DNA of 64,000 bases from Leptofilum sp965223525 (GTDB lineage Bacteria > Chloroflexota > Anaerolineae > Promineifilales > Promineifilaceae): contig NZ_OZ245005.1 in NCBI RefSeq assembly GCF_965223525.1, positions 2,232,001-2,296,000 of the forward strand. Direction: 5' to 3'. The notes under the pieces were generated by a model, which worked only from the letters and a program-made list of their open reading frames with translations, ran no database searches and was not told the origin of the DNA. How positions within the stretch are numbered: the stretch's first letter is position 1; each line of letters opens with the position of its first letter. Position numbers and translations under genes: made by a program. Shown here one piece after another: positions 34,886 to 43,761 of this stretch.

Positions 34886-36076
34886 TTACGGCCGTTCCCC
34901 CAACGTAAGCGGTAACGTAATTTCTTCACCCTCCCGAATGACCGTCAGCTCCACAGTCTCGCCAACGGTTGTCTCGAAAACCAGATAACTCAGCAAATCA
35001 TCCGAATCTCGCACCGGCTGATCGTTGATTGCCGTGATGTAATCGCCGTCGTCCGTAAATGAGACCGACAGATTGTTCCCGATTAACCCTGCTTCATCGG
35101 CAGGTGTGTCTTCGAGAACGCCCGTAACGTAAACACCATTAGGCGGCAAGTCGAGCCTCTCAAGCTGCCGAATGGTGAACGGTTGGGGCCACATGCTAAT
35201 GCCTAAATAGGGGTAAGTGTACGCTCCTTCGGCAATAAGTGATGGGGCGATATTGCGAACTGCATTCACGGGGATAGAAAAGCCCACGCCAGAATTTTCG
35301 CCAGTGGTAGACAAAATGGCACTGTTCACACCAATCACCTCGCCGTTCAGGTTGAGCAGCGGGCCACCTGAGTTGCCAGGATTGATCGCCGCATCCGTTT
35401 GAATAACTTGGGGAATTGAAAAGTTGCCGCCAGCAACCACGCGCTGGCTTTCAATAGTGCGCCCCAACCCGCTGATGATGCCGATGGACATAGAGCCAGC
35501 TTCGCCAAACGGATTGCCGATAGCGATGACAAATTGGCCCACCTGCAAGCTGCTGGAATCCCCAAGCGGCACCGGTTGGGTGCCTACTGGCAAATCATCC
35601 GCCTGAATAACAGCCAAATCGCTGTCAACATCGGCTCCGCGCAGGTTGGCGCGGCTTCGGTTGCCGTTGGCAAAAACAACCTCGAATTCGGCACCACCCG
35701 TTACCACATGGTTGTTGGTAACGATGTTGCCGTCAGAATCAACTACAAAGCCGCTGCCGGTGGTCAAAAAGAGCCCGTCATCATCAAAGACAAAGATGTG
35801 TACCACTGCTGGGTTAACGCGATTATAAATTTCGATGAACCGACTTTCCAAATCAGCGGTTACGACTTCTGTCGTCTGGGGAGGGGTACTAATGTCAATG
35901 ACATCGGCTTGTGCCGACACGGTGGCAACGGCCGCTGCCACAACTGCTTCATCATCAACTTCGCCAGAGCCATTGCCATCGTTTGTGGGCAACAGGGTGG
36001 CTGCTTGGCAACCTAAACTCACAAAAACTACCAGGGCTACGATGAGGAAGATTGGGTTTTGGTGGATACGTTTCAT
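34886..36076 (-). CDS. HtrA/DegP-like serine protease, lipoprotein
   Basis: 396 residues. A lipobox-like sequence (VVFVSLGC) suggests lipid anchoring. The trypsin-like domain has the full triad: His in IVTNNHVVTGG (about 122), Asp in DVDSDLAVIQ (about 152) and Ser in NPGNSGGPLLN (about 235). A C-terminal PDZ domain (LPPNGVYVTGVLEDTPADEAGL onward) is present. It degrades misfolded proteins outside the membrane. A single PDZ domain is typical of HtrA/DegS relatives. Confidence 0.92.
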   Translation of the reverse strand: MKRIHQNPIFLIVALVVFVSLGCQAATLLPTNDGNGSGEVDDEAVVAAAVATVSAQADVIDISTPPQTTEVVTADLESRFIEIYNRVNPAVVHIFVFDDDGLFLTTGSGFVVDSDGNIVTNNHVVTGGAEFEVVFANGNRSRANLRGADVDSDLAVIQADDLPVGTQPVPLGDSSSLQVGQFVIAIGNPFGEAGSMSIGIISGLGRTIESQRVVAGGNFSIPQVIQTDAAINPGNSGGPLLNLNGEVIGVNSAILSTTGENSGVGFSIPVNAVRNIAPSLIAEGAYTYPYLGISMWPQPFTIRQLERLDLPPNGVYVTGVLEDTPADEAGLIGNNLSVSFTDDGDYITAINDQPVRDSDDLLSYLVFETTVGETVELTVIREGEEITLPLTLGERP

Positions 36077-36191
36077 GTGGGCAAAAAATCCTTATGGTCT
36101 CCCCATGCCGGAATAGCTCCATTTTACGGATGGCTTGAAGGCTGTGTCAAGGAAACGGCCGTCTTTCACACTAAGTTTTCATTGGGGATGG

Positions 36192-36677
36192 TCACGGTTT
36201 TTGGTGCAAGCCAGCAACGCTTTGAATGGTTTCCCACCAATCTTGCAGCCTGGGGTGGTTTTGGGCAGCATGAGCGGCCCAGTCCCCGTTGGCCACAACG
36301 GGCTTGTCCACAACCAGATCTGATTGCCCCAGGTAAACCCATGCTTTTTGGGAACGGCCGTTTGCCAAAGCCACCTTTACCATCCGCCGCCGATACCCAT
36401 TTTGGTTCGGCTGTTTCGGATCGTAACCCTCCAGCGCATCCAGCCGCTGCAGCACAGCCCCATACCCCGTGGGTTTAACGGTGATCACCATACCCTGAAC
36501 TGCCTCTGCCGCTTCTGCAAGAACCAGCATGGGATAGTATCCCATATCGTGCAGTCTGCCGCCCCAAAGCGTGGCCGGTTGCTTGGCGACAATGTCTGAT
36601 TCCCACAGAGAAAAGTTGGGCTGTTCTGGCAGCAGCGTGCCGTACACAAAAAATGGGAGTTGTTTGGATTGTGGCAT
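36192..36677 (-). CDS. Gamma-glutamylcyclotransferase/AIG2-like protein
   Basis: 161 residues; ATG follows GAGGAAT. The N-terminus FFVYGTLLPEQPNFSL is the substrate-binding loop of the AIG2/GGCT-like fold; the catalytic Glu is likely in LDALEGYDP (about 95). RMVKVALANGRSQKAWVYLG follows. It may cleave gamma-glutamyl amines or peptides. The C-terminal 40 residues extend beyond the fold. It lies upstream of the HtrA gene with a 115-base gap that has no other feature. Confidence 0.82.
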   Translation of the reverse strand: MPQSKQLPFFVYGTLLPEQPNFSLWESDIVAKQPATLWGGRLHDMGYYPMLVLAEAAEAVQGMVITVKPTGYGAVLQRLDALEGYDPKQPNQNGYRRRMVKVALANGRSQKAWVYLGQSDLVVDKPVVANGDWAAHAAQNHPRLQDWWETIQSVAGLHQKP

Positions 36678-36691
36678 TTATTCCTCAATGT

Positions 36692-36800
36692 TGCTGATGG
36701 CTGGTTGCTACTTGTTGATGGCTATTTGCACATGCCAGCCACTAACAAGCTACCCACTAGTAAACCAATTACTAGCTTACTCGCAACTAGCCACTTTATC
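36692..36800. repeat. Repeat block rich in CTAGT / GCTACT units
   Basis: The gap before the tRNA holds several related units (GGCTGGTTGCTACTTG, CCACTAACAAGCTACC, CCACTAGTAAACC, TTACTAGCTTACTCGC, AACTAGCC) that can pair across the middle. No ORF is convincing. Confidence 0.5.
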
Positions 36801-36828
36801 CACTTTACGCTACCATTGCCTCGATTTT

Positions 36829-36900
36829 GCCCTCGTAGCTCAATGGATAGAGCAATCGCCTCCTAAGCGATAGATTCAGGTTCGAGTCCCGACGGGGGTG
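36829..36900 (+). tRNA. tRNA-Arg (anticodon CCU)
   Basis: A 72-base cloverleaf: acceptor GCCCTCG with CGGGGGT (two G-U pairs), D arm GCTC/GAGC, anticodon stem ATCGC/GCGAT with loop CTCCTAA (anticodon CCT), TTCGAGT T-loop, discriminator G. One A-C mismatch lies in the T stem, and CCA is not encoded. It reads AGG codons. Confidence 0.92.
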
Positions 36901-36914
36901 TTTTGAGGAATTTC

Positions 36915-37439
36915 ATGTTCAAAAGTGATCGCGTTTTGCTCCGTGCAGCCACCCGTGAAGATATGAAAAAACAGTGGGCGTTTGAAAATGATCCTGAGCT
37001 ATGGTTTTGGGATGGTCATACGCCCGCGCCTGCCAAGCTGGAATCCTTACTGGCTCATTTTGATAAAAGCGTCAGCGAGGGCGGCGGTGATTCGGTTTCG
37101 TTTGCTATTGAGATTGACGGGCAATATGTGGGGCATTGCAGCCTGCATAGTTTTGACCAAACAAGCCAAACGTGCGAACTTAGCGTGGAAATTGGGGATA
37201 AAGCATACTGGGGCAAGGGATACGGCCGTGAGATTGTCCAACTTCTTCTGCAATATGCCTTCAACCATCGTCACGTCAATCGCGTTTGGCTAAAAACCCA
37301 TAGCGAAAATGAGCGAGCCATTCGCTGCTATCGCGCCTGTGGTTTTGTGGAAGAGGGACGATTGCGGCAGCATTTGTGGCTAAACGGCCGTTACGTTGAT
37401 CGCGTGCTGATGGGCATTTTGCGAGAAGATTTTTTATAG
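36915..37439 (+). CDS. GNAT-family N-acetyltransferase
   Basis: 174 residues from the ATG at 36915 (GAGG upstream), 14 bases after the tRNA. The RimJ/RimL-type fold is seen: VLLRAATREDMKKQWAFEN at the start, LSVEIGDKAYWGKGYGREIVQLLL (acetyl-CoA loop, about 93-115) and LKTHSENERAIRCYRACGFVEEGRLR. It transfers an acetyl group to an amine; the target may be a protein N-terminus or small molecule. The stop overlaps the convergent priA stop region by six bases. Confidence 0.9.
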   Translation: MFKSDRVLLRAATREDMKKQWAFENDPELWFWDGHTPAPAKLESLLAHFDKSVSEGGGDSVSFAIEIDGQYVGHCSLHSFDQTSQTCELSVEIGDKAYWGKGYGREIVQLLLQYAFNHRHVNRVWLKTHSENERAIRCYRACGFVEEGRLRQHLWLNGRYVDRVLMGILREDFL

Positions 37440-40376
37440 AGTACTGACAGGATCGATATCTACCATCCACTTGGGCGGGATTGGAAAGTCTGCCAGTAGT
37501 CGGTTGGGGTCTGGGGAACGCACGATGATTTGCCACCGGAAACGGCCGTCTACCCGGTTAAAAAATGGCGGCACAGGCCCCAAAATCTCAGACGCCGCCA
37601 ACGCCTTCTCCCGAATGTGCAGCCGCAACCCTTTCGCCAACGCCTCCGCCTCGCGCTTCCCCCGCTCATCAATCGGATCAATGAGCAGCAGCCGGGCCAT
37701 ACGCCGGAACGGTGGCAAGCTGTGCTGCGTGCGGAAGCGAATCTCATCAATGTAAAACGAAGCAAAATCATGCTCGGCGGCGGCCTGGATGGCGTAATGC
37801 TCTGGCTTGTAGGTTTGGATGATAACGCGGCCACCCAGTAAACCACGCCCGGCACGACCCGCCACCTGCGCCAAAATTTGGAAAGCCCGTTCACCCGTGC
37901 GGTAATCTGGTAATCCCAACGACACATCGGCCGAAATTACCCCCACCAGCGTGACAAACGGCAAATCTAATCCTTTGGCAATCATCTGCGTGCCCACCAA
38001 AATATCTGCTTCCTGGTTAATGAAGCTGGCGAGGAGCGTCTCGTGGGTGTTGCGCCCGGCGGTGGTGTCCCGATCCCAGCGGGTGATGCGGGCTTCTGGC
38101 CATCGCTGCTGCACGCGCTCTGCCACCTCTTCTGTGCCTAGACCAAAGTAGCGAATCCGCTTCGATTGACAGGTGGGGCATTCGGTTTGGTGGGGTTCCC
38201 GACGGCCGCAATGATGGCAAACCAGCATCATGTTGCGACGATGGTACGTGAGCGGCAGTTCGCAGCGGGGGCAGGTGGCTACGTAGCCACAGTCGCGGCA
38301 GATAACAAACGTGGCCGAGCCGCGACGATTCAAAAACAAAATCGCTTGCTCGCCCCGCTCCAGCGTTTCAGTAATTGCTTTTTCCAGGGCGCGGCTAAAG
38401 ATGGAGCGGTTCCCTGCCCGCAACTCTTGCCGTAAATCCACAATCTGGATGGGGGGCAGGGGGATAGTAAGGGCGTCGTCTGGGTCTTCGCCGTCATGTT
38501 GATAATGATTCCTCAACTGCAATCTTTCCGCTTGCCCTTCTAACCTTTGGCGATGGCCCATGACCCGTTTTTGCAGCTCTAGCAGTTGGAAACGGCCGCT
38601 CTGGGCGCGATGATACGTCACAATATCTGGCGTGGCGCTGCCCATGATGACGGTGGCACCGATGATTTGGCTGAGGGCAATTGCTGCCTCGCGGGTATGA
38701 TAATACGGCGGCGGTACAGGGGGCGTTTGTTTATAGCTGGGATCATGCTCCTCATCCAGCACAATCACGCCCAGATTGGGCAGCGGCGTAAAAAGTGCGC
38801 TGCGCGGCCCCACCACAATGTCGAATAGCCCTTGCCGCGCCCGCCGCCAGGTGTCGTACCGCTCGCCGTCGGTGAGGCGGCTGTGCAGCACCGCCACACG
38901 CCCCGGAAAGCGGGCGGCGAAGCGGCGCACCGTTTGCGGCGTTAGCGCAATCTCTGGCACCAAAACGATGGCCTGTTGGCCTTCATCCAAAGCATTGGCA
39001 ATGGCTCGCATGTAGATTTCAGTCTTGCCGCTGCCGGTGACGCCATGCAGCAAAATCGGTTTGGGCGCGGCAACAGCGAATTCTTCTTCGCCTTGTTCCA
39101 TAACCTCTTCGGCAGTGAGAATTGCCACTTTGATGCGCCCCCAGACTCGTGCCTGGTCAGTGGTGAGCATAGGAGCCTCGGCGGGAACAAAGTCTCGGTC
39201 GGCCAGCGGATCGCGCCACACTTCTTCTGAGCCAAAGCGAATGAGGTCTAGCTTGGCCAGCTTGCGTAGGTGGTTAATGGTGGCTTTGGTTTGGGCGTAA
39301 ATCTCCGTCAGGCTGACGGGCTGGGCGGCGCGAGCCAGCAGGGTGAGGATGTGATGGTAGGTGGTGGCGCGGCGCAAATCTAAAATGTGGCCGAGAAGTT
39401 GCTTGGGGGGGATGGCAAGGCTGAGGGTGGCAGGTTCGTGGAGGCGTTGGATGAAACCTTCAGTTTCTAAATAATGAATTGTGAATGATGAGTTGTGAAT
39501 GGTTAAGTTTGCTTGCGGACTGGGTAGCTGGGTGAACCAGTCGGTGAGTTCTGGCGGTGGTTCTTTGCCGGTAGGGAGGATGGTGGTTTGGGCGGGAGTG
39601 CGGTTGATACGGCCGTCCTGTTCCAACTGTTTCAAATGAGTTTCTTTAGCTCCTGTGGCTTCGAGAACGGCCGTTTCTTCCGGCAGGGGATCATCACTGT
39701 TGAGTAAATAAAGCAGCACGTCTGCCTGCTTGTTGGCGCGGCCTAGTTTTGGCACGACGGCTTTCACCCGCGCTTCGCTGGCAATCAGTTCGGCCGTGCG
39801 AATTTGCTTGGGGCGGATGCGGGGCGGGTCCAGCACGGTGGCTTTGCGGAGGATTTGGCGCTTGGTGAGTTGGTTAACGGCCGTTTTCCAATCAATCTTC
39901 TTTTTAGAGCCGTCGCTGGTTTTACGCAACGCTCGCTGTAGCTGCCGCCCACGTAAATCGCCACGCTCCCGGAGGATAGAGATGATTTGCTGCTGGAGAG
40001 GGGTGAGACGGCCGTTGCCATCCCAATAAGGATTGATGTCCACCGTCACGTCGGCCCAGCGGGTAAGGCCAGGGGGCAGCATGAGCCGCAGGCAGGCGTT
40101 GAGCGGGGCCAGGTAATTCTGACTGAGCCACTCTGCCAGCTCAATTTGCCACCAAAAAACCACCGGCTTCTCATCAATCAGGGCAATGATGGGCTTGGTT
40201 TCCTCAATGGGAGCCGTGTCGTCGAAGCGCAGGATGATGCCTTGGGCCAACCGACGCCCAAACTCCACCTCCACCAAGTGGCCGACGCGTAATTTGGGGC
40301 GCAGATCGCTGGGGACGTGGTAATGAAACGTGCCTTCCAGCGGTGCCTCAATGTTGATAACTAGTTCAGCAAACAT
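37434..40376 (-). CDS. priA: Primosomal protein N' (replication restart helicase)
   Basis: 980 residues from the ATG at 40376, longer than the usual 730-820. PriA unwinds stalled forks and reloads the replisome. The 3'-DNA-binding domain is at the start (DLRPKLRVGHLVEVEFGRR), helicase Walker A GVTGSGKTEIY (about 443), DEEH in VLDEEHDPSYK (about 538), eight zinc-binding Cys between about 695 and 735 (CRDC, CPRC, CHHC, CPTC) and the C-terminal RGLLGGRVIIQTYKPEH. The extra length is in residues about 130-400, and a dispersed repeat (39470-39506) is translated there. TACGCT lies seven bases before the ATG. Confidence 0.93.
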   Translation of the reverse strand: MFAELVINIEAPLEGTFHYHVPSDLRPKLRVGHLVEVEFGRRLAQGIILRFDDTAPIEETKPIIALIDEKPVVFWWQIELAEWLSQNYLAPLNACLRLMLPPGLTRWADVTVDINPYWDGNGRLTPLQQQIISILRERGDLRGRQLQRALRKTSDGSKKKIDWKTAVNQLTKRQILRKATVLDPPRIRPKQIRTAELIASEARVKAVVPKLGRANKQADVLLYLLNSDDPLPEETAVLEATGAKETHLKQLEQDGRINRTPAQTTILPTGKEPPPELTDWFTQLPSPQANLTIHNSSFTIHYLETEGFIQRLHEPATLSLAIPPKQLLGHILDLRRATTYHHILTLLARAAQPVSLTEIYAQTKATINHLRKLAKLDLIRFGSEEVWRDPLADRDFVPAEAPMLTTDQARVWGRIKVAILTAEEVMEQGEEEFAVAAPKPILLHGVTGSGKTEIYMRAIANALDEGQQAIVLVPEIALTPQTVRRFAARFPGRVAVLHSRLTDGERYDTWRRARQGLFDIVVGPRSALFTPLPNLGVIVLDEEHDPSYKQTPPVPPPYYHTREAAIALSQIIGATVIMGSATPDIVTYHRAQSGRFQLLELQKRVMGHRQRLEGQAERLQLRNHYQHDGEDPDDALTIPLPPIQIVDLRQELRAGNRSIFSRALEKAITETLERGEQAILFLNRRGSATFVICRDCGYVATCPRCELPLTYHRRNMMLVCHHCGRREPHQTECPTCQSKRIRYFGLGTEEVAERVQQRWPEARITRWDRDTTAGRNTHETLLASFINQEADILVGTQMIAKGLDLPFVTLVGVISADVSLGLPDYRTGERAFQILAQVAGRAGRGLLGGRVIIQTYKPEHYAIQAAAEHDFASFYIDEIRFRTQHSLPPFRRMARLLLIDPIDERGKREAEALAKGLRLHIREKALAASEILGPVPPFFNRVDGRFRWQIIVRSPDPNRLLADFPIPPKWMVDIDPVSTL
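39470..39506. repeat. Family C repeat (AATTGTGAATGATG) inside priA
   Basis: AATGAATTGTGAATGATGAGTTGTGAA-type sequence, the same kind as the intergenic element at 41300-41388, is translated in frame as about 13 residues (LTIHNSSFTIHYL) near PriA residues 290-302. Confidence 0.7.
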
Positions 40377-40383
40377 CTGTTCT

Positions 40384-40389
40384 AGCGTA
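40384..40389 (-). promoter_or_regulatory. Possible -10 box for leaderless priA
   Basis: TACGCT on the minus strand with seven bases to the ATG at 40376. It is weak on its own; the spacing supports it. Confidence 0.3.
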
Positions 40390-40421
40390 TTCTTCTTTGG
40401 TGTTTGCGTCAAGAGGATTTA

Positions 40422-40490
40422 TCATGAATCTCACGAATTAGCGAATGATACGAATTGTTTGTAGATTTATTTGTTTCATTCGTCAAGCCG
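40422..40490. repeat. Repeat with CACGAATTAGCGAATGATACGAATT core (family I)
   Basis: Units of the ATTCG / CGAAT type (CACGAATTAGCG, GATACGAATTG, TTTCATTCGTC) give an imperfect inverted repeat upstream of priA. A TATTAT box at 40542-40547 may serve the plus-strand gene at 40574. Confidence 0.5.
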
Positions 40491-40573
40491 ACCCATTTGT
40501 GATTTTACAAAATGGTGTTCGTTTGAAAGGTTGAATCCGTGTATTATTGGCGCAAGGATGTATTGCAAGAGTT

Positions 40574-41308
40574 ATGGCACCAACCCAGACTTACCCCAAA
40601 GTTTTACACGCAGATCAGGAACATGCGGGCTTGCGTACGGCTGTATTTGCGCTACTTTTTCTTTCTTTGATTTTGGCCTTTTTTGGCTTGCGTGCTTTGC
40701 TGGGGGCGGTGGGGACAGGCTGGATGGCAGAGTACGCCTTTGCGCTTTCATGTTTTGGGGCGTTTCCGGTGGCGGTGGGCGTCATTTGGGTGGCGGAAAA
40801 ATATATGAAGAAACATTGGCCGAGCGGCCGTACCGTTACCCTCACGCCCGATAGCGTTAGCATCCAGACAGAAAATAGCAAGCAAGTAGCCTTAAATCAG
40901 GCACAGGGTATTGTGCCGTTGGCGTGGCACTTTGATTTACGCGGCTGGCAACGTGTTGGGCGGGAACGTCAGGTTCCGCAAAGTTGGCTCTGTTTGGCTG
41001 TGGAACTAAAAGCAGGCAAACAGAACGTCATTGTGTTCACTTACCTACCCCCAAGTCAGGCAGAACGCTGGCTAGAAAATGATGCGGAACCAACTTTCCA
41101 TCAAATTCAGCCACAGCGCGTATATGATAGCTCCTTACGGAAACGTTTAGCCGCGCCTCAGCGGCCAGAAATTCCCGCGGAGATTATTACCAGCAAGGAT
41201 GGTCCCTACTGGCTGGCAGAACGCCGTCGCTGGCTTGATGGCTTTGAACTGCCACCGGAAGAATTTGAGATTTTTATGAACCATCTACAAACGACTTTGA
41301 AATTGTGA
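40574..41308 (+). CDS. Hypothetical protein with two N-terminal membrane helices
   Basis: 244 residues, not recognised. The ATG at 40574 is preferred to a TTG at 40547 that overlaps a possible -10 box. Two hydrophobic helices (LRTAVFALLFLSLILAFFGL and a second near residues 50-70) are followed by a soluble region with a PH-like beta pattern (TVTLTPDSVSIQTENSKQ) and a conserved-looking WLCLAVELKAGKQNV strand. The stop TGA lies within a family C repeat. Confidence 0.55.
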   Translation: MAPTQTYPKVLHADQEHAGLRTAVFALLFLSLILAFFGLRALLGAVGTGWMAEYAFALSCFGAFPVAVGVIWVAEKYMKKHWPSGRTVTLTPDSVSIQTENSKQVALNQAQGIVPLAWHFDLRGWQRVGRERQVPQSWLCLAVELKAGKQNVIVFTYLPPSQAERWLENDAEPTFHQIQPQRVYDSSLRKRLAAPQRPEIPAEIITSKDGPYWLAERRRWLDGFELPPEEFEIFMNHLQTTLKL

Positions 41309-41388
41309 ATTGTGAATAATTAATTATGAATTGTGAACGGATGGCTTCATTCACAATTCAGACTTCACAATTCTCCACTCACAATTAT
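41300..41388. repeat. Inverted repeat of AATTGTGAA / TTCACAATT units (family C)
   Basis: Three or more AATTGTGAA units on the left face TTCACAATT units on the right, forming a long imperfect hairpin between the hypothetical gene and the acyl-CoA dehydrogenase. Confidence 0.8.
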
Positions 41389-41405
41389 TTGGAGGATTTC
41401 CCACA

Positions 41406-42569
41406 ATGTTTGATTTTATAACCGAAGAGCACAAGATGATTCAGCAGGAGGCACGCCGCTTTGCCCAAAATGAGGTGGCTCCCGTTGCCGAACATCACGA
41501 CCAGACGGGTGAATTTCCCATTAACACGGTGCGTAAGATGGGGGAACTGGGCTTTATGGGCATTGAGGTGCCGGAAGATTACGGCGGCATCGGTATGGAC
41601 ACGCTGGCATATTCGCTGGCGCTCACCGAAATTTGCAAGGCCGATGCCAGCCACGGCACAGTCATGTCGGTGAATAATTCGCTGTATTGCCACGGCATTC
41701 TTAAATTTGGCACTGAGGAACAAATTCAAAACTATGTGGTGCCCGTTGCCAACGGCCAAAAAATTGGTGCCTACAGCCTCACAGAACCCATGTCTGGCAG
41801 TGATGCTGGCACAATGAGGAGCCGTGCGGTTTTGAATGAGGCCGGAACCCATTATGTGATAAACGGCCGTAAATCCTGGGTAACCTCCGCGCCATTTGCC
41901 GACTACATTGTGCTGTTCACCATGACCCAACCAGAGAAAAAGCACCGAGGCGTGACAGCGTTTCTCATCGAAACGGACCAGCCTGGCTTTGAGCGAGGCA
42001 AAACGGAGCCAAAGCTGGGCATTCGCGCCAGCGCCACCAGCGAAATCATTTTTGATAACTACGAATGCTCCGTAGAAAACCGCCTGGGTGAAGAAGGCGA
42101 AGGGTTCAAAATTGCGATGACGGTGCTGGACGCTGGGCGTATTGGCATTGCCTCCCAGGCGTTGGGCATTGCCGAAGCCGCTTTAGAAGCCAGCATTGCC
42201 TACGCGCAGGAGCGGGAGGCGTTTGGTCAAAAAATCGGCCAATTCCAGATGATTCAGCAAAAGTTAGCGGATATGAAATGCCGGGTGGATGCCAGCCGCT
42301 TGCTCATTTACCAGGCCTGTTTGGCCAAGAAAGCGGCTAAAGAGACAGGCGGCCGTTATTCATTAGAAGCCAGCATGGCCAAGCTGTACGCCAGCGAAAC
42401 GGCGATGTACGTGACGACAGAAGCGATTCAAATTCATGGGGGGATGGGGTATAGCAAGGAGATGCCGCTGGAGCGGTACTTCCGCGATGCCAAAATTACG
42501 GAAATCTATGAAGGTACTAGCGAAATTCAGCGGATGGTGATTGCCCGCAGCTTGACGGGTTTAAGATAG
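41406..42569 (+). CDS. Acyl-CoA dehydrogenase
   Basis: 387 residues; ATG after TTTGGAGG. Full-length flavoenzyme that oxidises an acyl-CoA to the enoyl-CoA. Seen are the N-terminal helical domain (FDFITEEHKMIQQEARRFAQ), the FAD-binding motif AYSLTEPMSGSDAG (about 122-135), IVLFTMTQP, and the C-terminal signature QIHGGMGYSKEMPLERYFRDA with the catalytic Glu in IYEGTSEIQ (about 370). It resembles short-chain (butyryl-type) enzymes. There are no other beta-oxidation genes next to it. Confidence 0.94.
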   Translation: MFDFITEEHKMIQQEARRFAQNEVAPVAEHHDQTGEFPINTVRKMGELGFMGIEVPEDYGGIGMDTLAYSLALTEICKADASHGTVMSVNNSLYCHGILKFGTEEQIQNYVVPVANGQKIGAYSLTEPMSGSDAGTMRSRAVLNEAGTHYVINGRKSWVTSAPFADYIVLFTMTQPEKKHRGVTAFLIETDQPGFERGKTEPKLGIRASATSEIIFDNYECSVENRLGEEGEGFKIAMTVLDAGRIGIASQALGIAEAALEASIAYAQEREAFGQKIGQFQMIQQKLADMKCRVDASRLLIYQACLAKKAAKETGGRYSLEASMAKLYASETAMYVTTEAIQIHGGMGYSKEMPLERYFRDAKITEIYEGTSEIQRMVIARSLTGLR

Positions 42570-42570
42570 T

Positions 42571-42637
42571 GATCAGGTGTTTAGGTGTTCAAGTATCCAG
42601 GTTTACGGCACCGGAAAACTTGAACAACTGAACAGTT
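42571..42637. repeat. Inverted repeat with GGTGTTCAAGT / ACTTGAACAAC arms (family J)
   Basis: A 67-base element fills the gap between the convergent acyl-CoA dehydrogenase and YggT genes. Confidence 0.7.
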
Positions 42638-42916
42638 CTAAGCCAGACTCACGATTAGACTGACCACAAGTCCCCGAATCAAATCCAAGCCAATGAGCAA
42701 AATGAGCGGCGTGAAGTCGAGGCCACCCATGCTGGGTAGCAGGCGGCGGATGGGCTGAATGAGTGGTTCCGTTGCTTGGAAAACAAAGCGCAAAATGGGT
42801 CCCCAGAATGGATGGTACGGATCCACGCGAATCCAGGAGAAAATAACGCGGGCAAAAATCAAAATGGTATATGCCCGAAAAATCAGATCTACAGCGTTTG
42901 CAATGGCAATAATCAT
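42638..42916 (-). CDS. YggT family membrane protein
   Basis: 92 residues; ATG follows AAGGAATTTTAA. Two membrane helices flank a short conserved segment (FARVIFSWIRVDPYHPFW, then LRFVFQATEPLIQPIRRLLP), which is the YggT/YlmG signature. YggT proteins sit near cell-division genes in many bacteria and are linked to osmotic and division functions. It is downstream of yggS on the same strand, the usual pairing. Confidence 0.9.
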   Translation of the reverse strand: MIIAIANAVDLIFRAYTILIFARVIFSWIRVDPYHPFWGPILRFVFQATEPLIQPIRRLLPSMGGLDFTPLILLIGLDLIRGLVVSLIVSLA

Positions 42917-42933
42917 TTAAAATTCCTTGTTTG

Positions 42934-42967
42934 AGACCTATCAGGTTTTGCAAAACCTAGCAGGTCT
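42934..42967. repeat. Palindrome AGACCTATCAGG ... (family E)
   Basis: AGACCTATCAGGTTTT and AAAACCTAGCAGGTCT form a near-perfect palindrome with a GC centre, in the gap between yggT and yggS. Confidence 0.8.
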
Positions 42968-42972
42968 TGGTG

Positions 42973-43725
42973 TTAATGAAGGTGCCGCACACCAAAGAGG
43001 GCGCGGCCAACGCGCACATGGGTGGTACCTTCGGCGATGGCCAATGGATAGTCGTCTGTCATGCCCATTGAGAGGGCTAACGGCCGTTCCAATCCAATCT
43101 CCTCAGCCAACCATTCTGCTAGCAGGCGGGTGCGCTTAAAAACAGTGCTTATGAAGTCTGGGTCAGCTTGCCACGGAGCCATCGTCATGATGCCCTGGAG
43201 GGTTAAACCCGGCAAAGCGGCCACCGTTTCCCCCAAGTTACGGATTTCGGCGCGTTGGGTTGCACTATTTTCCCAATCTACACAATTTATTCCTGATTTG
43301 CTCATCTCGCCGGAAATGTTGATTTCTAGAAATGAGGGGAGAGGGCGGGTTGTGGAACGGCCGTTCTCCACCAGTCGTTTCGAGAGGCGATTGGCAATTT
43401 TTAGCCGGTCCAGCGCGTGAAAGGTGTCGGCGTGGTCAGCTACCAGGTTGGTTTTGCGGCTTTGCAGTGTACCGATGAAGTGCCAGACGATGCCGCTGTC
43501 TGGGCCGAGTTCAGCTTCCACTGCCGGACGTTTTGCTGCCAATTCTTCGGCTCGATTTTCACCAAAGTGGCGCATTCCGGCGGCGTAGGCGGCCAAAATC
43601 GTTTCCACAGGCCACGTTTTGGTCACGGCCACCAGCGCAATTTTTTCCGGGTTGCGGTTGGCTTGCTGCGCGGCTAATGCAATTTGTTGCTGAACAGCAT
43701 GGTAGCGGGATTTGAGTGTACTCAT
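42973..43725 (-). CDS. YggS family pyridoxal phosphate homeostasis protein
   Basis: 250 residues. Single-domain TIM barrel that binds PLP and keeps its cellular level balanced. The Schiff-base Lys lies in IALVAVTKTWPVETI (about residue 36), then MRHFGENRAEEL, IVWHFIGTLQSRKTNLV and LSMGMTDDYPLAIAEGTTHVRVG, all hallmarks of the family. The start is leaderless-like (TATAAT, six bases, ATG). It precedes yggT. Confidence 0.93.
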   Translation of the reverse strand: MSTLKSRYHAVQQQIALAAQQANRNPEKIALVAVTKTWPVETILAAYAAGMRHFGENRAEELAAKRPAVEAELGPDSGIVWHFIGTLQSRKTNLVADHADTFHALDRLKIANRLSKRLVENGRSTTRPLPSFLEINISGEMSKSGINCVDWENSATQRAEIRNLGETVAALPGLTLQGIMTMAPWQADPDFISTVFKRTRLLAEWLAEEIGLERPLALSMGMTDDYPLAIAEGTTHVRVGRALFGVRHLH

Positions 43726-43731
43726 GGGCAG

Positions 43732-43737
43732 ATTATA
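43732..43737 (-). promoter_or_regulatory. -10 box (TATAAT) for leaderless yggS
   Basis: Perfect TATAAT on the minus strand, six bases before the ATG at 43725; no ribosome-binding site. Confidence 0.55.
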
Positions 43738-43761
43738 GCAAGGGAACGGCCGTATTGGGTA

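Noticed and set aside
36571..36873. Plus-strand ORF of 100 codons ending in ALVAQWIEQSPPKR
   Set aside because: The end is a translation of the tRNA-Arg gene, a classic false protein; the rest overlaps repeats and the opposite-strand cyclotransferase gene.
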